Assembly (NCBI GenBank): GCA_014360945.1
Contig: JACIWM010000012.1
Location: 1 to 21,872, forward strand
From: Candidatus Bipolaricaulota bacterium
GTDB lineage: Bacteria; Bipolaricaulota; Bipolaricaulia; Bipolaricaulales; Bipolaricaulaceae
Length of the DNA stretch: 21,872 nt
Reading direction: 5' to 3'
Shown here piece by piece: positions 14,574 through 21,670 of the stretch; the stretch's first letter is position 1; each line of letters opens with the position of its first letter. Position numbers and translations under genes: made by a program. The notes under the pieces are model-generated. The model was given only the letters and a program-made list of their open reading frames with translations, was not told where the DNA came from and ran no database searches.

Positions 14574-15305
14574 TCAACGACCAGAGCCGATAGGGCCATC
14601 TACCAAAGTTATGCGATATTCTTCGCGCACAGTCTCACCATTTTCAGCAATGGCGCCCTCAATAATTAGCCAAATTTCGCTTTCACTCGCCACCCACATC
14701 TTGCCCCAGTGGCTCCACTTCTCTCCAGAGCCGAAGGAATTCGTTTCATATTGCATGCGATAATCTGCTCGATATTCAAATACTTTGGCTTCCAGTTTTT
14801 GTCCGTGCCAATCGAGGGTCTCCGCGCCCAACTCCGTCAGGCTGACAACGAGTTTTGCCTTCCCAACCAGCTCTCCGTCTTTGTATATCGGATGTTCTCT
14901 CTCCTGAGCGCTTGTGGGCTCACCAAGGTTCGGAATCCCTACCGTTGCAAAGCTCAGCAGCAATCTGTATTGCTCAGTAGAGGAAGCGAAAATCGCAGGC
15001 AGAGGCCAACGGCGAACGGCGATGGTCTGAGGTGGCACGTAATATTCGATCGTTTCCTGGGTTTTTGAGCCATTTTTTGTCATTTCAACGGCGCAAATCC
15101 AAACTGTCCAAAGAAGCTCCCCCATCTCTTGGTGTTTGGCCTCGCCAACGCGTATCACCAAATCAAATTCTGTCCTAAATGGAGGTGTCGTGTATACCAG
15201 TTCAACGTGATACTTCCATTGCAAACCCTGAGACCATGGGAAGCCAAAAGCTAGCACAGGAAGCATCGCGAGAAATAGCACGAAACTCGTACCCCTTCTT
15301 CCCAT
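14574..15305 (-). CDS. Unknown secreted protein
   Basis: A 243-residue protein I do not recognise. Residues 1-21 look like a signal peptide: MGRRG followed by a hydrophobic stretch ending near AFGFP. There is no lipobox Cys and no second membrane span, so it should be exported as a soluble protein. The rest alternates short hydrophobic and polar stretches with many Trp and Tyr (LQWKYHVELVY, WTVWICAVEM, KVFEYRADYRMQYE), suggesting a beta-rich fold. The ATG is preceded by AAAAGGAGGT, so it is well translated. Its base composition is clearly lower in GC than its neighbours (two 60-base lines counted by hand give 43% and 47%). It has its own terminator and is divergent from the M28 peptidase gene. 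Confidence 0.75.
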   Translation of the reverse strand: MGRRGTSFVLFLAMLPVLAFGFPWSQGLQWKYHVELVYTTPPFRTEFDLVIRVGEAKHQEMGELLWTVWICAVEMTKNGSKTQETIEYYVPPQTIAVRRWPLPAIFASSTEQYRLLLSFATVGIPNLGEPTSAQEREHPIYKDGELVGKAKLVVSLTELGAETLDWHGQKLEAKVFEYRADYRMQYETNSFGSGEKWSHWGKMWVASESEIWLIIEGAIAENGETVREEYRITLVDGPIGSGR

Positions 15306-15427
15306 GGTGACCTCCTTTTACGCGCGGCAAACGCAAATCTACCTCTACCACTAATTTACTTGCCCTGGGTCGCACTATCTAAATACAACAAAAGCGGCGT
15401 CTTGCGCTACACTATCGCTGGCCCGGG
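15306..15427. other. Divergent intergenic region, secreted protein / M28 peptidase
   Basis: 122 bases. For the minus strand a weak TAGATA - 17 bases - TAAATT pair (near 15380 to 15352) could be the promoter of the secreted-protein gene, followed by a strong ribosome-binding site. For the plus strand no convincing promoter or ribosome-binding site for the peptidase start was found. Confidence 0.35.
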
Positions 15428-16564
15428 ATGGCTCCAAAGGCAACCTGCTCCGTGACCGTCGAGGAGTTCAACGAGTTTTGCCGGGAAGGGCGTCTGGCCG
15501 GGACTAAAGGCAACCGCAAGGCTGTACTCATTCTCAAAAGACATCTTGAACAGGCGGGTTTTGTCCCGTGCGAAACCAATTTTGCGCCGTCCGGCCGCCG
15601 CCTTTTCGTCATTTTCGTGTGTATCTTCGTTGCTTACTTTGTAGCTCTGGCTGCGTTATTACGAGGCCAGGCCCTTGGCCTCCTCCTTTTGGCAGTGGGT
15701 CCGATCCTTAGAGGATGGCAAGCCATGCGCAAAGGAACGCCATTGGCCGTATACGGGGTGCGGAAGGATACGGAAATGCTTCCCGGGCAAGGAAAAGACC
15801 CCGCTAAAGAAAACGGTGAAAAGGCTCGTCCCACCGTGATCCTTTGTGCACACTATGATTCGGCTTTCGTGTTCTTTCCGTTCTCGGGCTCCCCAATTAA
15901 AGGCATCTTCAGCGTGTTTGGCGCAGTGGTCCTATCCGGCCTTCTTTCCGAGGTTGTTCATCCAATAGTCGGGGTTGCTTTCTTGTGGTTGGTGCTGGGA
16001 TCTTTCGGCCTGAGCTTTCTTTTCGGGAACGCCGCGGTGGGTGCTGATGACAATGCCTCGGGTGTGTTCGCCGTGCTGGAATGTTTGCGAAGGTTCGGTC
16101 ATCAGCCCGGAGTTAACATCGTACCGGTTTTCTTCAATTTGGAGGAGTTTGGGTTGATTGGCTCCCGGGCGTGGGTGAGGCGTCTAAGAAGAAAAACGGA
16201 GGGAATCCAAGGGCTCAAAGTTGACCAAAAGCATGCGTACGTGATCAACTTTGACTGTGTGGGGCGAGGAAGGCGCGTGTTCATCTCGGGAAGCAGAGAA
16301 CTGCGGGAGCGGCTCTTAGCCACCAAGGCCGCGAAAGCCCTAGAAGCGACCCGGACATGGCTTTACCCCTCCGATCATCTTGTGTTCCGCTCCCCCTGGA
16401 AGGCGGTCTCCTTTGTCAGAGCCGATCGTTTCTGGGCTCTTGACCTGAGATGGGTGCACTCCCGGCGGGATGTGCCCACCGAGATCCGGCTGGAATACAT
16501 TGCGGAGATAGCAACGATCGTCGAGGAGTTCGTCCAGGATCTGGCTGTTCAATATGGTTCTTAA
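15428..16564 (+). CDS. Membrane-spanning M28 family zinc peptidase
   Basis: A 378-residue protein with the M28 (aminopeptidase Y/S type) metal and catalytic residues in order: His142 and Asp144 (AHYDS), Asp208 (GADDNASG), Glu239/Glu240 (NLEEFGLIGS), Asp276 (NFDCVGRG) and His344 (WVHSRRD). Two hydrophobic spans lie before the catalytic part (about 58-79 and 81-95). Two more (about 156-175 and 179-201) are inserted between the HYDS and DDNASG motifs, inside the catalytic domain. There is no cleavable signal peptide. It probably cleaves peptides at the membrane; substrate and orientation are unknown. The start lacks a recognisable ribosome-binding site. Like the adjacent secreted protein it has low GC (47-48% in two hand-counted lines). 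Confidence 0.8.
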   Translation: MAPKATCSVTVEEFNEFCREGRLAGTKGNRKAVLILKRHLEQAGFVPCETNFAPSGRRLFVIFVCIFVAYFVALAALLRGQALGLLLLAVGPILRGWQAMRKGTPLAVYGVRKDTEMLPGQGKDPAKENGEKARPTVILCAHYDSAFVFFPFSGSPIKGIFSVFGAVVLSGLLSEVVHPIVGVAFLWLVLGSFGLSFLFGNAAVGADDNASGVFAVLECLRRFGHQPGVNIVPVFFNLEEFGLIGSRAWVRRLRRKTEGIQGLKVDQKHAYVINFDCVGRGRRVFISGSRELRERLLATKAAKALEATRTWLYPSDHLVFRSPWKAVSFVRADRFWALDLRWVHSRRDVPTEIRLEYIAEIATIVEEFVQDLAVQYGS

Positions 16565-16581
16565 ATGCGCCCAGCCTTTGC

Positions 16582-16609
16582 TTGACACAAAGGTTGCCTT
16601 GGCTATGAT
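16582..16609 (+). promoter_or_regulatory. Strong promoter of the metal ABC transporter operon
   Basis: TTGACA (16582-16587, perfect -35), a 16-base spacer and TATGAT (16604-16609). Transcription should begin near 16616, giving a leader of about 30 bases before the ATG. It is the best promoter by eye in the window. Confidence 0.8.
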
Positions 16610-16636
16610 GTAGCACCAAAACTCAAAAAGTAGCAC
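16610..16636 (+). repeat. Direct repeat GTAGCAC, possible operator
   Basis: GTAGCAC occurs at 16610-16616 and 16630-16636, 20 bases apart, about two turns of the helix. Both copies lie between the -10 box and the ribosome-binding site (AAGGAGGG from 16637). The position suits a repressor or leader-RNA site for the metal transporter operon; no known regulator motif is recognised. Confidence 0.45.
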
Positions 16637-16647
16637 AAGGAGGGAAT

Positions 16648-17466
16648 ATGCGTGTCAATCTTGCGTTAATTTTTGCTGCTTTCTGCCTTGCGTTCGTTGG
16701 GATGGCTCAGCCCGTGGTGATCGCCACATCCGAAGTTTTCGGATCCTTGGCCCGCACCATCGGCGGCGAGGATGTCCTCGTCATCACCATCATCCCCGCC
16801 GGATTTTGCCCGGCCCACTACGATCTTCGCCCATCTGACTTCCTTCACCTTTCCCAGGCCAAGCTGGTCTTTTACCACGGGATCGAAACGTGGATGGACC
16901 GCCTTTTGGCTAACACCAATCCCGAGGCCTTGGTGGTGAAACTCGGCGGCCCCTGGAACTATCCCGAAGCACTGGCAGAAAAAGCCAAAGCTGTAGCGGA
17001 AAACCTCTCCAAAATCCTCCCCGAAAAGGCCGATCTATTCGCGGGGCGTCTTTCCACATTCCTTGCCGAGCTCGAAGCTCTTGCCGGCGAGCTCAAGACC
17101 AGGGCCGAAGAGCTCCGCCTTTCCGAGGTGCCCGCAATTGTGATGGCCTGGCAGGAAAGCTTCGCCCGCTGGCTTGGCCTCAACATCGTCGCCACCTATC
17201 CTCCCGAGGAACGGCTCTCCGTGAAGGATCTTTTGGAGCTTGCCCAAAAGGGGCGGGAAAACGGGGTGAAGCTCGTGATCGATAACCTCCAATCGGGCGT
17301 ATCCTTCGGTGGTCGTTTAGCACAGGCCATCGGTGCTTCCCACGTGGTGCTAACCAATTTCCCCGGCCCCATTCCCGGCACGGTCGATATGCTTTCCATG
17401 CTTCGGGTGAATGCCAACCTTGTGTTCTCCGCGGTGGAGGCCCTCCAAGAGGTGACGGTCCCGTGA
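16648..17466 (+). CDS. Metal ABC transporter substrate-binding protein (ZnuA-like, atypical ligands)
   Basis: A 272-residue periplasmic binding protein of the cluster A-I (ZnuA/PsaA) type. Residues 1-20 are a signal peptide ending GMA, without a lipobox. The first-lobe motif CPAHYDLRPSD (54-64) keeps the first metal ligand, His57. A long linker helix (about 108-155), and IDNLQSGVSFGGRLAQAIGA (211-230) for the usual EPQ-x-S...A region, show the fold. The other usual ligands look changed: WNYP replaces the HxWLDP element, Met166 falls at the usual His, and Asn237 replaces the Asp of DPLG. The cargo may therefore not be zinc or manganese. AAGGAGGG precedes the ATG, and the stop overlaps the FmdE gene start (GTGA). 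Confidence 0.82.
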   Translation: MRVNLALIFAAFCLAFVGMAQPVVIATSEVFGSLARTIGGEDVLVITIIPAGFCPAHYDLRPSDFLHLSQAKLVFYHGIETWMDRLLANTNPEALVVKLGGPWNYPEALAEKAKAVAENLSKILPEKADLFAGRLSTFLAELEALAGELKTRAEELRLSEVPAIVMAWQESFARWLGLNIVATYPPEERLSVKDLLELAQKGRENGVKLVIDNLQSGVSFGGRLAQAIGASHVVLTNFPGPIPGTVDMLSMLRVNANLVFSAVEALQEVTVP

Positions 17467-17891
17467 GCTTTCTGGCCATCGATCCCAACACGAACGTACG
17501 CGAACTTTTCGCCCTGGGAGTGAGGTTCCACGGGCATCCCGGGCCGTTTTTGGCCCTGGGGATCCGCATGGGCCTTTTGGCCCTAAAACTCCTGGAAAGC
17601 TCGGGTTACTCCGGGATCAGGGCCGAAGTGGAGACAGGCACGAAGCCCCCGATCTCATGCCTGGCCGACGGCATCCAGGTTTCCACGGGTTGCACCGCGG
17701 GGAAGGGAAATCTTGTGATCCTTCCCCTGGGCCGGGCGGCGGCGACTTTCGCAGCTAACGGAAAGACTCTGCGGATCGAGGTCCGGCCGGAGTTTCTCCA
17801 ACGAGTCCAGGCTGAGGGAGCCGCGGATCACCTGGCCGAGGTTGTGCTCGGAGCTTCCGTGGAGGAACTTTTCACGTGGACCCTATCCTAG
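17463..17891 (+). CDS. FmdE family protein inside a metal transporter operon
   Basis: A 142-residue protein that matches the FmdE domain (named for the formylmethanofuran dehydrogenase E subunit). FHGHPGPFLALGIRMG (22-37) corresponds to the family's FHGHxCPG-LALG-R. ISCLADGIQVSTGCTAGKGNL (64-84) holds Cys66 and Cys77. The first family Cys, in HGHxCPG, is Gly here; His23 and His25 remain. The C-terminal zinc-ribbon found in many FmdE proteins is absent. No signal peptide is present, so it is cytoplasmic. It is coupled to the binding protein (GTGA) and overlaps the ATPase start by 16 bases, so it is an integral part of the operon. A metal-handling, sensing or cofactor-related role is inferred from context only. 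Confidence 0.82.
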   Translation: MSFLAIDPNTNVRELFALGVRFHGHPGPFLALGIRMGLLALKLLESSGYSGIRAEVETGTKPPISCLADGIQVSTGCTAGKGNLVILPLGRAAATFAANGKTLRIEVRPEFLQRVQAEGAADHLAEVVLGASVEELFTWTLS

Positions 17892-18595
17892 AACTTTCCC
17901 AGGTTTGGGCAGCATATCCGGGCGGACGGGGGGCGGCCCTGCGCGGCGCCTCCCTCCGCCTTTTTCCCAGTGAATTGGGCCTTCTTTTAGGCCCAAACGG
18001 TGCGGGGAAAACCACGATCCTTGAGGTTTTTCTGGGCTTTCTTCCGTATCGGGGAAAAGCCCGTGTCGAGGGTCTAGAGGTGAGCCAACATCGTCGGGAA
18101 ATACGCAAAAAATTGGGGTATCTGCCCCAGGCTCTGTTCTTTTCGGCCGATACTCCCTGTCACACCCTCGATCTTGTCCTGATGGGCCGCTTTGGTCTTT
18201 TTCGGCCGTGGCAGAGGTTTCCACGGGCGGAACTGGATCGGGCTTTTTCCGTCCTTGCGCGTCTGGGCTTGGCGGAGAAAGCGGATTGGCCGGTGGGACA
18301 ACTTTCCGGCGGGCAGCAAAGGAAGGCTCTTCTTGCCCGGGCCCTCGTGAAAGGGGCAAAAATTCTTCTCCTTGACGAACCTTTCGCCTCCCTCGACCCC
18401 GAGGCCCGCGCGGATTTAGCGCATTCCATCCTACAGCTTCGCGCTGAAGGAATGACGGTATTGGCGGTGATCCACGAAGAAGAGATCCTTTCCCATGCGG
18501 ATCGAGCTTGGTTTGTGCGGGAGGGAACAACCCAGGAGATTTCCTGGCCGTTTGACCGGCTTTCGGAGATCTGGCTCAGCCTATGTGGGCGCTGA
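17876..18595 (+). CDS. Metal ABC transporter ATP-binding protein (ZnuC-like)
   Basis: A 239-residue ABC ATPase that powers the importer from the cytoplasmic face. Walker A is GPNGAGKTT (39-47), the Q-loop Gln85 lies in GYLPQ, the signature is LSGGQ (143-147), Walker B is ILLLDE (163-168), with the D-loop SLD after it, and the switch His is His200. The GTG start has GGAGG at 17861-17865, ten bases upstream, and overlaps the FmdE gene by 16 bases. The stop overlaps the permease gene by 13 bases. Sequence resembles the ZnuC/MntB group that pairs with ABC-3 permeases. Confidence 0.93.
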   Translation: MDPILELSQVWAAYPGGRGAALRGASLRLFPSELGLLLGPNGAGKTTILEVFLGFLPYRGKARVEGLEVSQHRREIRKKLGYLPQALFFSADTPCHTLDLVLMGRFGLFRPWQRFPRAELDRAFSVLARLGLAEKADWPVGQLSGGQQRKALLARALVKGAKILLLDEPFASLDPEARADLAHSILQLRAEGMTVLAVIHEEEILSHADRAWFVREGTTQEISWPFDRLSEIWLSLCGR

Positions 18596-19404
18596 TCTTT
18601 CCCTCATTAGTGGCCGGGGCCCTGGCCGGGGCCAGCGGCGGGCTTTTGGGAGTGGTTGCCTTGCGGCTGCGTCTTTCCGCCCTGGGATACGCCATGGCCC
18701 ACGCGGCCTTCGCCGGCGCGGCCTTGGGTCTTTGGCTTGGTCTTCCCCCACTCCTCATGGCCTTCCTTTTCGCCGCGGCGGTGGCCGCCCTTCTTGGCCC
18801 GATCTCCGAGAAAACCGGTCTTCCCGCCGATACCATCCTCGCCATTCTCTTTCCCCTCACCATGGCCATAGGTTTCCTGTTCATTGCCCTCACCCCGGGT
18901 TTGGCCCTCACCTCTCCGGCCTTGACCCTCCTTTGGGGAAGCCTCCTTGGTGTTGGCTGGAACGATGTTTTCCTTCTTGCCGGGATCTTTTTTGCGGCCG
19001 CCGGGTTCCTTGTGTTCTTCCGGCGGGAGGTGTGGGCCACCTTGGTGGAGCGAAGGCTTGCGGAAGAAGCCGGCATTCCCACGCGCTGGATCCTTTGGCC
19101 CCTTCTTTTCCTTTTGGGCGGGGGTGTGGCCGGATCCTTGCGATTGGTGGGAGGACTTTTGGTCTACGTCATGCTTTTTCTTCCCGCGTCTTCTGCGGCT
19201 CAGCTTGTGTTGGATTTGCGCCGCCAATTTTTCCTTGCTCCTGTTTTAGGCGTGGTCTCCACGCTGGGTGGGGTAGGCCTTTCCTTTTGGGCCGATCTTC
19301 CCGTGGGAACCGCGGTAGCCGTGAGCGCCTGCGCCGTTTTTCTCCTTTCCTGGATCATAAGTCCCCGCCGGCGTATCTCCCTCACCCCTCCCACCCCTCA
19401 TTAA
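18583..19404 (+). CDS. Metal ABC transporter permease (ABC-3/ZnuB family)
   Basis: A 273-residue integral membrane protein with about eight hydrophobic helices, the usual size and layout of ABC-3 family permeases (ZnuB, MntB, PsaC). LRLRLSALGYAMAHAAFAGAALG near the N-terminus and LPADTILAILFPLTMAIG around residue 90 are family-like. RRLAEEAGIPTRWILWPLLFLLGG is the cytoplasmic coupling region. LVGGLLVYVMLFLPASSAAQLV matches the conserved VG-LLV-ALL-IPAA stretch. Last gene of the operon; it ends 27 bases from the converging feoB stop, with no clear terminator between. Confidence 0.92.
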   Translation: MWALIFPSLVAGALAGASGGLLGVVALRLRLSALGYAMAHAAFAGAALGLWLGLPPLLMAFLFAAAVAALLGPISEKTGLPADTILAILFPLTMAIGFLFIALTPGLALTSPALTLLWGSLLGVGWNDVFLLAGIFFAAAGFLVFFRREVWATLVERRLAEEAGIPTRWILWPLLFLLGGGVAGSLRLVGGLLVYVMLFLPASSAAQLVLDLRRQFFLAPVLGVVSTLGGVGLSFWADLPVGTAVAVSACAVFLLSWIISPRRRISLTPPTPH

Positions 19405-19431
19405 ATCTTGCGCACAAAAACGCTGCCGAGT

Positions 19432-21288
19432 CTAAAACGCGAAGCTTAACAGGCGCACAAGAAGGCCTAAAAGCAAAGCAAGGCCGGTGGTGCCCAAGAT
19501 GACCAAGATGGTTCGCCGCTTTCCCAATTCCCGCAGGAGCACAGCCACCGTGGCCAGACATGGCACGTAAAAGATGGTGAATACGGTGAACGTAATCATT
19601 TGCCCTGGGGAGAGCACAGCCGCGAAATTTTCATTGCCCATGGCTTGGGCGAGAAGAAGAAGTGCTAGTTCTTTCCTCAGTACACCGAAGATGAGGGGGA
19701 CCCCGGCCTGGGCGGGAAGCCCGAGCGGCCAGGTGAAGATCCGGGCTGCCGCGTTGAGATAGGGCTGCCACCCCAGAGCCTCGACCAAGGCGAGGACGAA
19801 GCTGGAAACCATAAGGATCGGCCAGGCCACCTTCACGAACTCGCGGAGTCTGAGCCAAGTTTTTCCCAGCGTGGCCCGCGGGGCCGGCCAGCGATAAGGC
19901 GGAATCTCCATGATGAGGCCTGGGCCGGTGGCGGGAAACACTCGCGCCAAAATGGTGGCGGCGAGAGCCACTACCAATATGTTCAGAAGGTAAAGACCCA
20001 GTGCAACCAAGGGTCCAAGAAATCTTCCCACGAGTCCGAAGATCACCACCGTGCGGGCTGCGCAGGGGATCATCACCGCCAACGCTGCGGTGATCAGGCG
20101 GTCCCGCTCGTCCTCCAAAATTCGCGTGGCGAGCACCGCCGGAACGGAGCATCCGTAACCCAAAACGAAGGGCACCACGCTTTTTCCATGGAGTCCCAAG
20201 CGGTGCATGAACCCATCCAAAAGAAACCCGAGGCGAGGCAAATACCCAACGTCCTCCAGAAGAGCAAGGAAAAGGTAGAACGGAAGAAGGTAGGGAAGGG
20301 CGATGGCGATCCCGGCAAAAAGCCCATCCAAGGCGCCGGCCAGGGCTTGAGGAAAAACCCCGCCGCCCAAAAGCTCTCGAACTTTTTCCGAGAGCTCCTC
20401 CAGCGGCGGCAGGAGAAGCCCCTCCAAGGCCCCGCCCACCTTGAACGTGAGGAAGAAAAGAAGGAAAAGGGCGAGGATGAGGAAGGGGTAGCCCAAGACG
20501 GGGTGCATTAACACGTCGTCGAGGTGCTCCCGAAGACTGGGTTTGGTGCGTTCCACGCGAGCCACTTCCCGAAAGATCCGGGCGGCCAAGGCGGCGCGTT
20601 CGTCGGCCAAAATCATGGCCCCGCTTCTGTCCGTCCCAAAGAGAAGTTTTCGATGCACGGCCTCCGGTAGATCTTCCCCTTCGGCCAGGAAGAACACGGC
20701 CGCCGTACGTCCTGGCAAATGGGCATATCTTTGGTCTTTCTGCGCAATAGGGACGAGTTCTGTTAAAGCCTCTTCCAGCATCGGGGAATAAGAAGGCGTT
20801 TTGGGGACGCGGGCCGCGGGAATTGCGGAAAGAAGCTCCTTTAGCCCGATTCCGCGGGAGGCCACGGTGAACACCACGGGAACCCCTAAGATCTCCGCAA
20901 GTTTCTCTTTCTCGATCCTGAGGCCCTTGTGCTCGGCCTCATCGGCCATGTTCAAGACCACCACCATGGGGATCCCCAGTTCCGCCAGTTCCAAGGTTAA
21001 GGAAAGGGAACGCAAAAGAACGGAGGAGTCGACCACGTTTATGATCAGATCAACTTTCTCATGCAGCAGGAATTCCCGGGCCACGCGTTCCGCGGGGTCC
21101 TGGGCATGGAGGGAGTAGATTCCCGGAAGGTCCACGATCTCCGCAGGCTTTCCGGCGACGAACGTTCGGCCGCGCAGGATTTCCACGGTGGTGCCGGGGA
21201 AGTTGGAAGCCACCGCGCGCAGCCCTACCAAGGCATTGAACAGCGTGGATTTTCCGGAGTTGGGCTGGCCGACGAGGGCGATGCGCAT
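19432..21288 (-). CDS. feoB: Ferrous iron transport protein B
   Basis: A 618-residue protein, at the short end for FeoB. The N-terminal G domain has G1 GQPNSGKS (8-15), G2 around Thr33/Thr34 (NFPGTT), G3 DLPG (53-56) and G4 NMAD (113-116), followed by a guanine dissociation inhibitor-like helical domain. The membrane part starts near residue 265 (PVLGYPFLILALFLLFF) and contains the two Gate motifs, GYGCSVPAVLATR and IPCAARTVV, which carry the expected cysteines. FeoB imports Fe(II) across the cytoplasmic membrane under anaerobic conditions. Three bases separate it from feoA. It converges with the metal ABC operon. Confidence 0.96.
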   Translation of the reverse strand: MRIALVGQPNSGKSTLFNALVGLRAVASNFPGTTVEILRGRTFVAGKPAEIVDLPGIYSLHAQDPAERVAREFLLHEKVDLIINVVDSSVLLRSLSLTLELAELGIPMVVVLNMADEAEHKGLRIEKEKLAEILGVPVVFTVASRGIGLKELLSAIPAARVPKTPSYSPMLEEALTELVPIAQKDQRYAHLPGRTAAVFFLAEGEDLPEAVHRKLLFGTDRSGAMILADERAALAARIFREVARVERTKPSLREHLDDVLMHPVLGYPFLILALFLLFFLTFKVGGALEGLLLPPLEELSEKVRELLGGGVFPQALAGALDGLFAGIAIALPYLLPFYLFLALLEDVGYLPRLGFLLDGFMHRLGLHGKSVVPFVLGYGCSVPAVLATRILEDERDRLITAALAVMIPCAARTVVIFGLVGRFLGPLVALGLYLLNILVVALAATILARVFPATGPGLIMEIPPYRWPAPRATLGKTWLRLREFVKVAWPILMVSSFVLALVEALGWQPYLNAAARIFTWPLGLPAQAGVPLIFGVLRKELALLLLAQAMGNENFAAVLSPGQMITFTVFTIFYVPCLATVAVLLRELGKRRTILVILGTTGLALLLGLLVRLLSFAF

Positions 21289-21291
21289 GCG

Positions 21292-21552
21292 TCAGCCTTT
21301 CTTCTGGCTGGGGATGACCAAAACCCGATGGGCCACACCCCTCCCGAGGGCCACCCGCGTGCCATTGACCTCCACAAGGAGGGGACCATGGCCGGGGCCG
21401 CGGCCCAAGACACGCACAGTGGCCCCCGGCCGCAGGCCCAAAGAAAGTAGACGCAACTGCACCCCTCTCCCTGGCCCCAAGACGGCATAGACCTGCCCGG
21501 CCTCGCCGGGAGGAAGCTGGGAGAGAGGGATCGCCCCGGAATTGATATTCAT
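21292..21552 (-). CDS. feoA: Ferrous iron transport protein A
   Basis: An 86-residue SH3-like protein of the FeoA family: LSQLPPGEAGQVYAV, LRLLSLGLRPGATVRVLGRGP and RVALGRGVAHRVLVIP follow the family pattern. FeoA is a small cytoplasmic partner of FeoB. The ATG at 21552 is used here; an in-frame TTG at 21558 sits six bases after the predicted -10 box, so the mRNA is leaderless or nearly so and has no ribosome-binding site. First gene of feoAB. Confidence 0.9.
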   Translation of the reverse strand: MNINSGAIPLSQLPPGEAGQVYAVLGPGRGVQLRLLSLGLRPGATVRVLGRGPGHGPLLVEVNGTRVALGRGVAHRVLVIPSQKKG

Positions 21553-21564
21553 TTTCAAAAATCC

Positions 21565-21592
21565 AGTTTATCCGCTTGCCGCCGAAAGTCAA
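21565..21592 (-). promoter_or_regulatory. Promoter of feoAB
   Basis: On the minus strand TTGACT (21592-21587), a 16-base spacer and TAAACT (21570-21565). The start of transcription would fall at about 21558, where an in-frame TTG lies, or six bases before the ATG. No Fur-like palindrome was recognised. Confidence 0.65.
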
Positions 21593-21670
21593 TTGCTCCC
21601 CCTAACATAGCCCCAACGGGCATTGGCCTAGGGACATCCATTCCGCCCAGGAAGGGAAGCCGATCCTATC

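Noticed and set aside
18495..19502. 335-codon plus-strand frame overlapping the permease gene
   Set aside because: Arg/Gly/Pro-rich translation typical of a wrong frame; the ABC-3 permease in the neighbouring frame is clear.
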